A stretch of 64,000 nucleotides of DNA from JAGLCW01 sp964427915 (GTDB taxonomy: Bacteria; Caldisericota; Caldisericia; UBA6126), in contig CAYRWA010000001.1 of assembly GCA_964427915.1 (NCBI GenBank), positions 62,001-126,000 on the forward strand. Direction: 5' to 3'. Position 1 is the stretch's first letter, and each line of letters starts with the position of its first letter. Below are positions 1 through 8,284 of this stretch, piece by piece. The translations under genes and the position numbers were made by a program. The notes under the pieces are model-generated. The model worked only from the letters and a program-made list of their open reading frames with translations, did not search any database and was not told the origin of the DNA.

Positions 1-702
1 TGTTTCAGTCCGCAAAATGGTATCGCCAAGAGTAACTTGTTGGAAACCTTTCGCATCCAGAGTGTGGATTTCTTCTTCCGTGATGCCTCCTTCAGGACCG
101 ACACATAACCATATATTTGCAGGGGATGCCTCTTTTTGTAGTTTTGTAGGAAGAATATGGAACAAACTAGCTTCTTTTTCTGCTTCATAAGCAACTACCA
201 CTATGTCTCCTGCAACGTTGTTGATGGTTTGGATATACTCATGAAAAGGTTCTACATCAAAAACGTGAGGAATTCTAGTAGCACCGCATTGTTTGGTTGC
301 TGCGCAAGCGATACGATTCCATCGCTGTGTTTTTTCTTTTAATTGCTCTTTCGAAAGAGAGGAATACGACCTTTTCATAAGCAGTGGGTGGAAAAAATGA
401 ATGCCAACTTCCGTTCCTTTTTCAACAATATCATCCATTTTTTTTATTTTTGGGAGGCCTTGTAAAAGGTGGATAGAATACGAAGGCTGATTTCTGGGAA
501 TTCTTTTTTGAATGGAAATCAAAGCTGAATCATGCAAAATTTCTTGAATACAACCCTCTGCCATTCCACTAGAGGAAACTAGCTGTATCGTATCCCCCAC
601 AGCAAAGCGAACTACATGTACCAAATGATGAAATTCTTCCCCCACTAGCTTCACAGAAGAAGACTGGGCTGGTATTGTTCGGACATAAAAACGTCGCGTC
701 AT
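1..702 (-). CDS. rsmE: 16S rRNA (uracil-1498-N3)-methyltransferase RsmE, C-terminus cut by window edge
   Basis: RsmE is a SPOUT-class, SAM-dependent methyltransferase that methylates N3 of U1498 in 16S rRNA. The gene runs off the left edge: 234 residues are visible, against about 245 usual for the family, so only the last few are missing. The protein begins MTRRFYVR, typical of the RsmE N-terminal PUA-like domain. The SAM-binding knot is clear near visible residues 202-234, with GPEGGITEEE followed by LGDTILRTET. The ATG at 702 overlaps the upstream cofE-like stop as ATGA, so the two genes are probably translationally coupled. Identity is secure; only the C-terminus is unseen. Confidence 0.93.
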   Translation of the reverse strand, partial: MTRRFYVRTIPAQSSSVKLVGEEFHHLVHVVRFAVGDTIQLVSSSGMAEGCIQEILHDSALISIQKRIPRNQPSYSIHLLQGLPKIKKMDDIVEKGTEVGIHFFHPLLMKRSYSSLSKEQLKEKTQRWNRIACAATKQCGATRIPHVFDVEPFHEYIQTINNVAGDIVVVAYEAEKEASLFHILPTKLQKEASPANIWLCVGPEGGITEEEIHTLDAKGFQQVTLGDTILRTET

Positions 703-1505
703 ATAGACAAAAAGTGAGGTAAATTCGAATTATCGTTCTCTGGCCCCCAGCTTGACAACGAACCAAAAATCAAACATTCGTCAGGATCCATGAGAAGTTT
801 TCTAGTTAATTCAAAAGCAGGAGTGTCTGAAAATTGAATAGAAAGTCCTTTGATGAGAACAAAAGGTCGTCGTTCAATCGTTTCACCCATTACCAAATTA
901 GCTGCAGAAGCTAGGTTGTCAGCTAAGTTAAGGCGTGTAACATGCATGGTTTTACCAAACAAGTCCTTGTCTCCTCTTCGATCAATGATTCCATCAAAAC
1001 CTGCCACTGCTATGGCAACTCCATACGTTCCTACGCGCAGAGGGGCAATTTGGGAATCAGAAATAATGACTCCAACCGATATATTGTATGTTCGCTTTAT
1101 ATAATCATGAAGCCTTTGAGCTGTAGAAGAAGGATTTTTTGGCCAAAGCACAGCGTGATTTTTGGGTACATTGGATTGATCGACTCCAGCAAAGGGGGTA
1201 ACAATACCATTTTTCATGGTTGTAATAACGCCCGGAACACCTCCTAGTATTTCGTCAGCTTCCTGTAAAATTGCCTGGCAGAAAAAAGGATTCATCCGAA
1301 ACTCTGTTGCCAAAGCCCACGCTTCTTCTGTAATAGTCAAATCTTGTAAAAAAATAACTCGACCTTCAGAAATAGAAACCACCTTTGAAGCTATCACAAT
1401 AATATCACCCTCTTCAAGGTCATTTCCTAAAACATCGTGAAGAAGTAGCTCCAATGGGAATGGCTCTGTAAAAATCTTGGTTTGGTATGGAATTACTATC
1501 AACAT
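699..1505 (-). CDS. CofE-like (coenzyme F420-0:L-glutamate ligase family) protein
   Basis: The 268-residue protein matches the CofE/FbiB-N family (COG1478), which in F420-producing organisms adds gamma-glutamate to F420-0 using GTP. Visible landmarks are EGDIIVIASKVVS near the N-terminus, AGVDQSN in the middle, GVIISDS, and RRGDKDLFGK, followed by NLADNLASAANLVMGE. The canonical segment after the DTNG-like site is altered here (SDSQIAPLRVG), and about 35 residues follow the usual end. No other F420 biosynthesis gene is in the window. The true substrate may therefore be something other than F420. It overlaps rsmE by four bases. Family assignment is good; function is uncertain. Confidence 0.75.
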   Translation of the reverse strand: MLIVIPYQTKIFTEPFPLELLLHDVLGNDLEEGDIIVIASKVVSISEGRVIFLQDLTITEEAWALATEFRMNPFFCQAILQEADEILGGVPGVITTMKNGIVTPFAGVDQSNVPKNHAVLWPKNPSSTAQRLHDYIKRTYNISVGVIISDSQIAPLRVGTYGVAIAVAGFDGIIDRRGDKDLFGKTMHVTRLNLADNLASAANLVMGETIERRPFVLIKGLSIQFSDTPAFELTRKLLMDPDECLIFGSLSSWGPENDNSNLPHFLSI

Positions 1506-1512
1506 TTACTCC

Positions 1513-1540
1513 TTTAGACAAATTGTTCTTTCATTATAAT
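1513..1540 (+). promoter_or_regulatory. Putative sigma-70-type promoter of etfBA
   Basis: A perfect TATAAT lies at 1535-1540, with a weak -35-like TTTAGA at 1513-1518 and a 16-base spacer. It lies in the short divergent gap between the CofE-like gene and etfB, 31 bases before the etfB start codon. An AAGGAGT ribosome binding site follows near 1557. The -35 match is poor. Confidence 0.45.
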
Positions 1541-1571
1541 AGATTTGAAACATTATAAGGAGTAACAAAAC

Positions 1572-2366
1572 ATGAAGATACTTGTTTTAGTAAAACAGAT
1601 ACCGGATCTAGAGAACAAAGTTAAGGTTTCGATTGACCAGAAGAATTTCAGCATGAAACGCGGAGGCATCCCATCTATTATGAATCCAGCGGATAAAAAT
1701 GCCCTGGAAGCCGCTTTAAAAATCAAAGATGCTCATCCATCAACTACTGTTCATGTCATAAGTATGGGACCAAAACAAGCCACAGAAGTACTTAAAGAAG
1801 CATATTCGATGGGGGCTGACACGGGTATGCTGTTATCGGATCCTCTATATGCAGGCTCTGACACATTAGCAACTTCTTTGATTCTCACTAAGGCTATTGA
1901 GAGTATCGGAGAGTACACTCTTATTTTTTGCGGGAAACAAGCCCTTGACGGAGATACAGGGCAGGTTGGACCCGGTATTGCGTCTAGGCTTTCAATTCCG
2001 CAAATAATGGCCGCTACCGGTGTCACAATAGAAAATAATGCTTGTATTATACAGCGTGAGTTTCGAAATCATACGGAAACCATTGTGTCTCCTATGCCAG
2101 CACTAATTGCTTTCAAAGCCCATTGTAACACGCCTCGCCTCCCATCATTAAGAGGTCTGTATGCAAAAGAAAAATGGACTCCTACAATGTTGCAAAATAC
2201 AGATCTTCAAATTTCTATCCAGCACCTTGGAATAGAAGGCTCTCCTACGAGAGTTGTAAAGACATTCCAGCCGGTCCTAACCAAAACAACTGAAACAGTT
2301 CATTTTGACGATGGATCTATCCCTGTAAATCACATCATGAAAACTATCCATGAGGTAAATCAATAA
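1572..2366 (+). CDS. etfB: Electron transfer flavoprotein subunit beta
   Basis: This 264-residue protein is the ETF beta subunit (FixA/EtfB), which with EtfA carries electrons between acyl-CoA-type dehydrogenases and other acceptors. It starts MKILVLVKQIPDLENKVKV, the classic family opening, preceded by AAGGAGT. Around residues 119-135 it reads GKQALDGDTGQVGPG. The DGDT-QVGP form is characteristic of ETFs that bind a second FAD and bifurcate electrons, in contrast to the DDD-NQT form of simple ETFs. The stop overlaps the etfA start by one base (TAATG), so the subunits are coupled. An acyl-CoA dehydrogenase that could partner with it is at 59332-60489. Confidence 0.93.
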   Translation: MKILVLVKQIPDLENKVKVSIDQKNFSMKRGGIPSIMNPADKNALEAALKIKDAHPSTTVHVISMGPKQATEVLKEAYSMGADTGMLLSDPLYAGSDTLATSLILTKAIESIGEYTLIFCGKQALDGDTGQVGPGIASRLSIPQIMAATGVTIENNACIIQREFRNHTETIVSPMPALIAFKAHCNTPRLPSLRGLYAKEKWTPTMLQNTDLQISIQHLGIEGSPTRVVKTFQPVLTKTTETVHFDDGSIPVNHIMKTIHEVNQ

Positions 2367-3550
2367 TGAAAATTAAAGTCATATCATCCCAATGTAACGG
2401 TTGTACACTTTGTATAAAAAAATGCCCCATGCAAGCCATTCAGCTTGAGAACAAAAAAGCGGTACTTCTGGATATTTGCAATTTCTGTGGAATTTGTATT
2501 TCAATCTGCCCCCAAAAAGCCATTGTAAAATCCATAGAAGATGAAACAATCGCACCCGTTACAAATAAGTGTTGGGTCATGATGGAAACAAAGCACAACG
2601 GAGAAATAGACTCCACAAGCTACGAAATGATAGCAAAACTCCGTGAGTTAAATCCATTGGCCCATATTACGGCGGTACTCCTATGTTCAACAAATCCCTC
2701 AGTAGATACCGCACTCATAGGATCTGCTGGGGGAGACGAACTTTTTTTGATACAGAATCCTGCTTTTGAAGAGTACAATGCAGTCCTTTTTACAAAGGCA
2801 ATTGTACCGTATTGCAAGCAAGAAGAACCTTCCGTTTTTTTATTTCCAGCTACTGAAATGGGTAGAGATTTAGCTCCTCGCATAGCGACCGAACTTCACA
2901 CAGGCTTAACCGCAGATTGTACCGACCTTTCCATCGATCCAGACAACGGTCTTCTTGTTCAAACAAGACCAGCCTGGGATGGAAATTTAATGGCAAGCAT
3001 CATTTGTCCGAATCGAAGACCGCAAATGGCCACGATTCGCCCCCATGTTTTTCCGGTGAAATCCTATCTTAATCGCCCGGTTAGAAGTCGCATAGAAGAA
3101 TATTCCAACCCCATCGCCCCTGTGGAGACAATAACCAATCGATCCATCATTGAAAGTACTTTCCCGGACTTGGAAAAACAAACCATCGTTGTTGGCGTTG
3201 GTAGGGGAATTGGATCCAAAGATAATGTGGACCTAGTATGGGATTTTGCTCAAAGTATTCATGCAGGCATTGGATGTTCTAGGCCTCTTGTTGACAATGG
3301 ATGGTTACCACATGAAGTGCAAGTTGGCATGTCAGGAAAAGCGATTGCCCCTAAAGTATACATTGCTCTGGGTATTTCTGGTTCCGTACAACACCTTGTT
3401 GGTATGCAATCAAGTGAATACATTATTGCTGTCAATAAAGATGAAAATGCACCGATTTTTAAACATTCGCATCTTTCTCTAGTGGGAGACATAAAAAAAA
3501 TGCTCCCTCTTCTGAAAGATATAGTTGAAAAAAGAAAAAAACTTTCATAG
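2366..3550 (+). CDS. etfA: Electron transfer flavoprotein subunit alpha with N-terminal 2[4Fe-4S] ferredoxin domain
   Basis: This is ETF alpha of 394 residues, longer than a plain EtfA because of an extra N-terminal ferredoxin domain. Residues 10-20 (CNGCTLCIKKC) and 39-49 (CNFCGICISIC) each supply a C-x2-C-x2-C-x3-C cluster site. The central ETF domain follows. The C-terminal FAD-binding domain (about 275-385) shows VVGVGRGIG, CSRPLVDNGW and the ALGISGSVQH loop, with KDENAPIF near the end. The ferredoxin domain and the DGDT motif of EtfB fit an anaerobe in which ETF exchanges electrons with iron-sulfur carriers. No terminator is visible after the gene. Confidence 0.94.
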   Translation: MKIKVISSQCNGCTLCIKKCPMQAIQLENKKAVLLDICNFCGICISICPQKAIVKSIEDETIAPVTNKCWVMMETKHNGEIDSTSYEMIAKLRELNPLAHITAVLLCSTNPSVDTALIGSAGGDELFLIQNPAFEEYNAVLFTKAIVPYCKQEEPSVFLFPATEMGRDLAPRIATELHTGLTADCTDLSIDPDNGLLVQTRPAWDGNLMASIICPNRRPQMATIRPHVFPVKSYLNRPVRSRIEEYSNPIAPVETITNRSIIESTFPDLEKQTIVVGVGRGIGSKDNVDLVWDFAQSIHAGIGCSRPLVDNGWLPHEVQVGMSGKAIAPKVYIALGISGSVQHLVGMQSSEYIIAVNKDENAPIFKHSHLSLVGDIKKMLPLLKDIVEKRKKLS

Positions 3551-3625
3551 GAAGAGAAAACACTTTCCCCTAGAAACCACTGAACAAACCCTTATAATTA
3601 TTAGAAAGTACTCAAAAGGAGCTCT

Positions 3626-3763
3626 ATGTATACGGCATTTTTAGTACTCATTATATTGTTTCTCCTTCTAGGCCTGGTGTATTTGTTCCATTTTCTGTTC
3701 ATACTGAAAAACAAGCCTTCAAAAGCAAATATCAAAGCACGTTTTTTTCTGCACTCACAGTAG
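3626..3763 (+). CDS. Small single-pass membrane protein (45 aa), possibly the N-terminus of an interrupted gene
   Basis: An ATG at 3626 preceded by AAAGGAG opens a 45-residue reading frame. It holds one strong hydrophobic segment (residues 4-27, FLVLIILFLLLGLVYLFHFL and beyond) followed by a basic tail ending in TAG at 3761-3763. The next gene starts in the same frame one codon later. The two together would make an ordinary membrane protein of about 177 residues. It may be a true small protein, or the front of a gene split by a nonsense mutation. No homologue is recognised. Confidence 0.55.
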   Translation: MYTAFLVLIILFLLLGLVYLFHFLFILKNKPSKANIKARFFLHSQ

Positions 3764-3766
3764 GTT

Positions 3767-4156
3767 TTGAGAAAGGATTGGTTCAAAATCTTGATACAAT
3801 TTAACACCAAACGCTCAGAAGAAAAATGCAATATCGACGTTGCATCAAAACTAACTGAATTCATGCGCTTAAACGATAATCTTGCACCCTATACAGATTT
3901 ACTGCTTGAAGAAAGAACCATATTTAATGACATTGCAATATTTTTAGAAAAAAAGGATTTTGATTCTGTCAAACGCAAAATTCTTGAGCTTCAGGGAACT
4001 ATTAAAGTCCGTTATGACGATTTGGAGCGTATTCGCTCCATTAACAATTTGTCTGTGCCATTGGCAATTATTAGTGTTGTCCTAACGATCTTTTTTGGGA
4101 TTGTTGCCTGGGACAATCCCTCTCTAAGAGAAATATTTATCAAATTTTTACCGTAA
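3767..4156 (+). CDS. Unknown protein with C-terminal membrane segment; downstream half of a TAG-interrupted frame
   Basis: The 129-residue frame can only begin with TTG at 3767, which lacks a good ribosome binding site, or with an internal ATG near 3862. It is in frame with the 45-residue membrane ORF just upstream, separated only by TAG and one codon. Residues 10-95 are charged and probably helical. Residues 97-115 (NNLSVPLAIISVVLTIFFG) form a transmembrane helix near the C-terminus. No domain is recognised. The sequence is otherwise open and free of further stops, so either the interruption is recent or the second half is translated independently. Confidence 0.5.
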   Translation: MRKDWFKILIQFNTKRSEEKCNIDVASKLTEFMRLNDNLAPYTDLLLEERTIFNDIAIFLEKKDFDSVKRKILELQGTIKVRYDDLERIRSINNLSVPLAIISVVLTIFFGIVAWDNPSLREIFIKFLP

Positions 4157-4192
4157 TTCAAAGAAACATTTAGTATTAAAAAGGAGTGGAGT

Positions 4193-5476
4193 ATGATGAA
4201 AATCATTACCAAATTTTGGTTTGTGCTTATCTGTATATCACTATTGGCCTCATCTACTGCATACGCAGATACGGCTCTTCATTTGCATAATCAGACAGAC
4301 ATGGTCACTGCATTTACTCTTGATTCTACCGTGGAAAAAGGGTTGATTTATTGCAATCCAAAGGGATTAAAAAAACAATCTGTAGTGTTCGAAGCCATGC
4401 CCACCATGGAGTGGGTTTCTCGATATGGTAGCATTACATTCAACCAATGGGGACAAGATTTACCGTATGCCGGCATGAACGAAAAAGGACTGTGCATTGT
4501 TCGAATTCCTCAGAATTCAACATCGACCTCTACTCCCGCTTCTCCCCTTACTTCTTTGAAGTGGATTCAATATCATCTTGACGTATTCGATTCGGTGGAT
4601 AGAATTCTTGAGAAACCATTCATTAGGCCTTCTTTTTCTCATTTTGGTTCCACGCACTACCTACTTTCAGATCCATCCAACAACATTATTGTGGTGGAAT
4701 TTACGTCCGACGATACTATCATTCACTCATCGATAAACAATACTCTTCCCTGGCCCATCTTAACCGAGGTACCCTATCTAGAAGGGGTTGAAACGATGAA
4801 AAACCCCCCCTCTATCTCCAAAGATTCGAAAGCGCCCATGGATCGTTTTGTAAAAATGGCTCTGCAGGTTGCAGAATGGGATAGTGACTCGCAAAACTCA
4901 TTGTACCTTCGAGTGTTCGATATGCTATTAAATGCTGCTTCTGGTGATACCAAGTGGAATGTTTTGTTTCATCTGAATGAAAAAAGCATATACTTTCGAA
5001 CCTTTTCTCATGACCGCATCAAGGTGCTCTCTTTGGAAGACATTTCCTTTTCTTGCGAGGAACCTATCCGATACTGGTCTGTAGAAACACAGGAAATAGG
5101 AGACATATCACAAGTTTCTCGAAACAAATCCGAAAAACCAGATGCATCCTGGGAATCGATTCACTTGTTTACTTTGAATTCAGCATTGGAAAATGCATTT
5201 TCTTTGCCTGATATGCAGAAAATTACACAATTTCCATACACCTATGAGTGTAGCATGGATAGTATTCAAACAGATTCCGATCGTTTGCAATCGTATGCAC
5301 TTTGGTGGATTGGTATCACAGCCCTTTTGGCAGCATTTCTTTTTATTGCAAAAGGAATAAAAAATCATCAAAAATCTACTAGCAACAAAAAAACTCTAGA
5401 TAGCAAACAGCAACCAAAAAAACTGTATAAAAACTTCAAAAAATCTACCAAAAAGAAACGAAAGGGAAAACGTTAA
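4193..5476 (+). CDS. Exported choloylglycine/penicillin-V-acylase-like protein lacking the N-terminal nucleophile, with C-terminal membrane anchor
   Basis: The 427-residue protein has a signal peptide (residues 1-26, ending STAYA) and an AAGGAG site before ATG 4193. The core resembles the linear amide C-N hydrolase (CBAH-type Ntn hydrolase) family: EKGLIYCNPKGLKKQ, then WVSRYGSITFNQWGQDLPY and AGMNEKGLCIV. In active members the mature protein begins with the catalytic Cys in a C-T-S-F-like context. Here the processed end would be DTALHLHNQ, with no Cys. A transmembrane segment lies near 370-385, followed by a very lysine-rich tail. It overlaps the patatin gene by one base. It is probably a non-hydrolytic or altered relative; family confidence is moderate. 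Confidence 0.65.
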   Translation: MMKIITKFWFVLICISLLASSTAYADTALHLHNQTDMVTAFTLDSTVEKGLIYCNPKGLKKQSVVFEAMPTMEWVSRYGSITFNQWGQDLPYAGMNEKGLCIVRIPQNSTSTSTPASPLTSLKWIQYHLDVFDSVDRILEKPFIRPSFSHFGSTHYLLSDPSNNIIVVEFTSDDTIIHSSINNTLPWPILTEVPYLEGVETMKNPPSISKDSKAPMDRFVKMALQVAEWDSDSQNSLYLRVFDMLLNAASGDTKWNVLFHLNEKSIYFRTFSHDRIKVLSLEDISFSCEEPIRYWSVETQEIGDISQVSRNKSEKPDASWESIHLFTLNSALENAFSLPDMQKITQFPYTYECSMDSIQTDSDRLQSYALWWIGITALLAAFLFIAKGIKNHQKSTSNKKTLDSKQQPKKLYKNFKKSTKKKRKGKR

Positions 5477-6696
5477 TGCTAGGCCTTGTATTGGAGGGTG
5501 GAGGTGCAAAAGGTTCCTATCATGCTGGCGCGTACAAGGCTTTGGTTGAAAACGATCTGATCCCCGATGCTGTTGTGGGAACTTCTATTGGTGCATTGAA
5601 TGGCGCATTAATTGCCCAAGGTGATTGGGAAACCATGGTAGAACTTTGGTCCAATATGTCAATTTCTACTATTTTAGACATTGATCAAAAACACATACAG
5701 GATTTAAAAAAGCACCATTTTAGCATGGAAGGATTTCAATATTTTGCAAAATATCTCCATCGGTCTCTTGAAGAAGAAGGTCTTGATACATCAAAAATCC
5801 GTCAACTATTAGAATCCATCATAGACGAAGATAAACTCCGAAAAAGTCCCATCAATTTTGGACTTATCACTGTTTCAATATCAGAACTCAAGCCATATGA
5901 GATGTTTAAAGAGGATATCCCCAAAGGAGAATTAATTGATTATCTAATGGCTAGTTCCAATTTTCCTATTTTTAAAAGGCAAGTCATAGATGGGAAGAAA
6001 TTCATTGATGGAGGAGTTTACGACAATACTCCCATTGATTTGTTAAAAGACAAAGGGTTCGATCATATTATTATCGTTCGAACACACGGCTTTGGAATCA
6101 ATCGATCTGTTGATATGCAAAACGTACGAACAACAGAGATTGACTCTAACAGGGACTTGGGAAATGTACTTGATTTTTCAAAAGAAAATTGCAAAAAAAA
6201 CCTTCAATTAGGATATTACGATGCTTTAAAAGCAATCCAACATTTGCATGGTAGAGACTACTACTTTCAACCCTTGAACAATGAACCCTATATCATTAAG
6301 AAACTTTTAGAGATGCCCGAATCTATTGTTAATGAAATTGCGGTTAAAGTAGGTATTAACAAGGATTATTCTCATGCGAGAAAAATACTCGAAGGCATTA
6401 TGCCCGCACTCGCAGAACTTGTAGATGCTCCAAAAAAAGCCACCTACGAAGAAATTCTGGAGTACGTATGTGAAGAGGCTGCAAAAAAAATCCCTTTGGA
6501 TCGTTATAAAATCTACACGTTACTAGAAATGATTAAACAAATTCAAGCCAAGTACAAACCTGCTTCACAAAGTTTACTTCAAAAGTGGTTCTCGCTACCA
6601 ATGAAAAACGATCTGTTCCGAAAAGCCTTTAAAGATCAGATTATAAGAGAGGTTGTTATGAAAGTTTTCAATATTCAGAATGAATCTGTCGAGTAG
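5476..6696 (+). CDS. Patatin-like phospholipase family protein
   Basis: A 406-residue patatin/RssA-type serine hydrolase. The oxyanion glycine motif GGGAKGSYHAG lies at residues 8-18. The nucleophile elbow GTSIG has Ser37. The DGG catalytic-dyad motif (DGGVYDN) has Asp178. These are the full set of residues needed for lipid acyl hydrolysis with a Ser-Asp dyad. No signal peptide is seen, so the protein is probably cytoplasmic or peripheral. The region after about residue 230 is helical and not recognised. Its ATG overlaps the stop of the preceding exported protein, and a DUF898-like membrane gene follows after six bases, suggesting one operon. The substrate is unknown. Confidence 0.88.
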   Translation: MLGLVLEGGGAKGSYHAGAYKALVENDLIPDAVVGTSIGALNGALIAQGDWETMVELWSNMSISTILDIDQKHIQDLKKHHFSMEGFQYFAKYLHRSLEEEGLDTSKIRQLLESIIDEDKLRKSPINFGLITVSISELKPYEMFKEDIPKGELIDYLMASSNFPIFKRQVIDGKKFIDGGVYDNTPIDLLKDKGFDHIIIVRTHGFGINRSVDMQNVRTTEIDSNRDLGNVLDFSKENCKKNLQLGYYDALKAIQHLHGRDYYFQPLNNEPYIIKKLLEMPESIVNEIAVKVGINKDYSHARKILEGIMPALAELVDAPKKATYEEILEYVCEEAAKKIPLDRYKIYTLLEMIKQIQAKYKPASQSLLQKWFSLPMKNDLFRKAFKDQIIREVVMKVFNIQNESVE

Positions 6697-6702
6697 TCCA
6701 TA

Positions 6703-7035
6703 ATGCCATATGTTAACTTAAGTGGCTCGTCGGGTCCTCATTATTATGACGGTGATGTAGTGGGTTGGATGGGCGTTTTCATGCCTTCCGTCCTAATGTG
6801 CGTCCTTACGCTTGGTCTTGCATATCCCTATGCACGTTGTTTTTTTCTTTCCTGGTATATCAGTTGTCTTGTAATTGATGGAAAACGATTGTCTTTCCAT
6901 GGTACTTGGCAAGAATTATACCCTGTATGGTGCAAAGGAGTTGTCCTTACCATCCTAACGCTTGGCCTATATTATCCTTGGATGTACACCAATCTACGTA
7001 AGTGGGAATACTCCCATGTCAAATCTTCCGATTAG
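6703..7035 (+). CDS. Small DUF898/YjgN-like membrane protein
   Basis: A 110-residue protein built from two similar halves. Each half has a hydrophobic helix with the repeated phrase LTLGL-YP: VLTLGLAYPYAR at about 36-47 and ILTLGLYYPWMY at about 83-94. Between them lies a GKRLSFHGTWQELYP segment. This pattern is typical of short DUF898-type inner-membrane proteins of unknown function. It closes the plus-strand group that begins at etfB or just after it. Its last codons overlap the end of the convergent sua5 gene by four bases. The start ATG lacks a strong ribosome binding site, consistent with coupling to the patatin gene. Confidence 0.65.
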   Translation: MPYVNLSGSSGPHYYDGDVVGWMGVFMPSVLMCVLTLGLAYPYARCFFLSWYISCLVIDGKRLSFHGTWQELYPVWCKGVVLTILTLGLYYPWMYTNLRKWEYSHVKSSD

Positions 7036-7649
7036 CTACCCCGTATAACGCCTTCTCGTAAAATTTTATACTGATCAGGTTCTGTAAATGAAATTACCGC
7101 AGAAGGTTGACATGCTTCTGTTTCTTCTCTTTGAAGGTCAAGTATCAGAGCATTTGCTCCCATCTTTTGTTGTGCTTCTAGAGGGCTTGCAAAGGGTTGT
7201 TCATCACGGCTATTTGCACTCGTTGTAAGCAGTGGAAAGTCAAGGTCGCTAAGAAAATCTAGTAAATACGGATCCGAAGGTACTCGTATCCCAATCGTAT
7301 CATACATTTTCTGGGGGGTTGTATAGAGGGCACATTGTTTCATTGGGAAAACACCCGTTACAGTCCCTGGCCAATTATCTTTCAGCAGTGGATGCTGAAG
7401 CAACAGGGGATTCGACACGTATTGATGGGCTTTTTTTGCATCATCAAGAAAAAGAATAAGAGGTTTGTTTTCATCTCTCATTTTTAAAGAAAAAAGGTTG
7501 CAAACAGCTTGATGAGACTCTCCATGTACTCCGATGCCCATCACTGTATCGGTAGGAAAAATAATAGGTTTGTCTTGAAGAAGCCATTTTCTACAAAACT
7601 CTTTTTCAAAATTAGAAAGATACGGAGGAGTGTCAACACGAAGAATCAT
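7032..7649 (-). CDS. L-threonylcarbamoyladenylate synthase (Sua5/YrdC/YciO family)
   Basis: A 205-residue YrdC-domain protein, which makes threonylcarbamoyl-AMP from threonine, bicarbonate and ATP for the t6A37 modification of ANN-decoding tRNAs. Family signs are IIFPTDTVMGIGVHG near residue 30, the KMRDENKPLILFL segment, WPGTVTGVFP near 93, IGIRVPSDPYLLDFL and TTSANSRDEQPFAS. The family's KR and SxN residues are present. It lacks the extra C-terminal Sua5 domain, so it is the short TsaC type. It ends the minus-strand block rho-prfA-prmC-plsY, a common neighbourhood for sua5 after prmC. Confidence 0.88.
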   Translation of the reverse strand: MILRVDTPPYLSNFEKEFCRKWLLQDKPIIFPTDTVMGIGVHGESHQAVCNLFSLKMRDENKPLILFLDDAKKAHQYVSNPLLLQHPLLKDNWPGTVTGVFPMKQCALYTTPQKMYDTIGIRVPSDPYLLDFLSDLDFPLLTTSANSRDEQPFASPLEAQQKMGANALILDLQREETEACQPSAVISFTEPDQYKILREGVIRGS

Positions 7650-7651
7650 CT

Positions 7652-8284
7652 CTATTGATTGCCAACCAAATTCTTTTTAAACATAACCTTTTCTGTTCCT
7701 GAAAAAAGACGATTAATGTTCTCTCTATGCTGCCAAATCGTCAACAAGGTGAAAAAGACAGAGAATACTAGCGTCCATACACTAGGCTGTAACAGAAGGA
7801 ACCATAGAATCGTGGAGACAACAGACACAATCGAAGCCAACGAAACGTATCCCCAAATCAGAAGCACAACCACCCATACTACAACCATCAGAAGAGCTAT
7901 ATTGAAGTCATAAACTAGCAACAATCCAAACAAAGTAGACATTCCTTTTCCACCGGTAAACCCTAAAAAGCAAGAGTAATCATGCCCAATAATACTCAGA
8001 GAAACAACAAACAAAAGAACATCTCGGTACAATTGAGCCATACCAGGGAACAACCAAGAGGCAATGAAAAAAGGAACAATTGCTTTCGATGCATCCAAAA
8101 GAAAAGAAAGAAGTCCCCATTTCAATCCCAACACTCGTGCAATATTTGTAGCCCCAACATTGCCAGAGCCTTTCTGACGTATATCAATTTTGTGCAATAA
8201 ATAGGCAATAATGTATCCAAAGGGAATACTGCCGTACAAGTACGATCCGATCGCAAGAATAACAATATGCATTGTTTCAATCAT
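7652..8284 (-). CDS. plsY: Glycerol-3-phosphate acyltransferase PlsY
   Basis: PlsY transfers the acyl group from acyl-phosphate to glycerol-3-phosphate, the first step of phospholipid synthesis in most bacteria. The protein has several membrane helices and the three family motifs: SYLYGSIPFGYIIA, KGSGNVGATNIARV and GFTGGKGMSTLFG. I place the start at ATG 8284, because GGAGG lies at 8290-8294 just upstream; an upstream in-frame GTG at 8296 lies across that site. The start overlaps the prmC stop by eight bases. Its position between prmC and sua5 is unusual but functionally neutral. Confidence 0.93.
   Translation of the reverse strand: MIETMHIVILAIGSYLYGSIPFGYIIAYLLHKIDIRQKGSGNVGATNIARVLGLKWGLLSFLLDASKAIVPFFIASWLFPGMAQLYRDVLLFVVSLSIIGHDYSCFLGFTGGKGMSTLFGLLLVYDFNIALLMVVVWVVVLLIWGYVSLASIVSVVSTILWFLLLQPSVWTLVFSVFFTLLTIWQHRENINRLFSGTEKVMFKKNLVGNQ

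Noticed and set aside
3761..3763. Recoded UAG (pyrrolysine or other readthrough)
   Set aside because: TAG ends other genes here (etfA, fabD and others), RF1 is intact, and no PylS, tRNA-Pyl or methylamine genes are seen. A plain stop or mutation is simpler.
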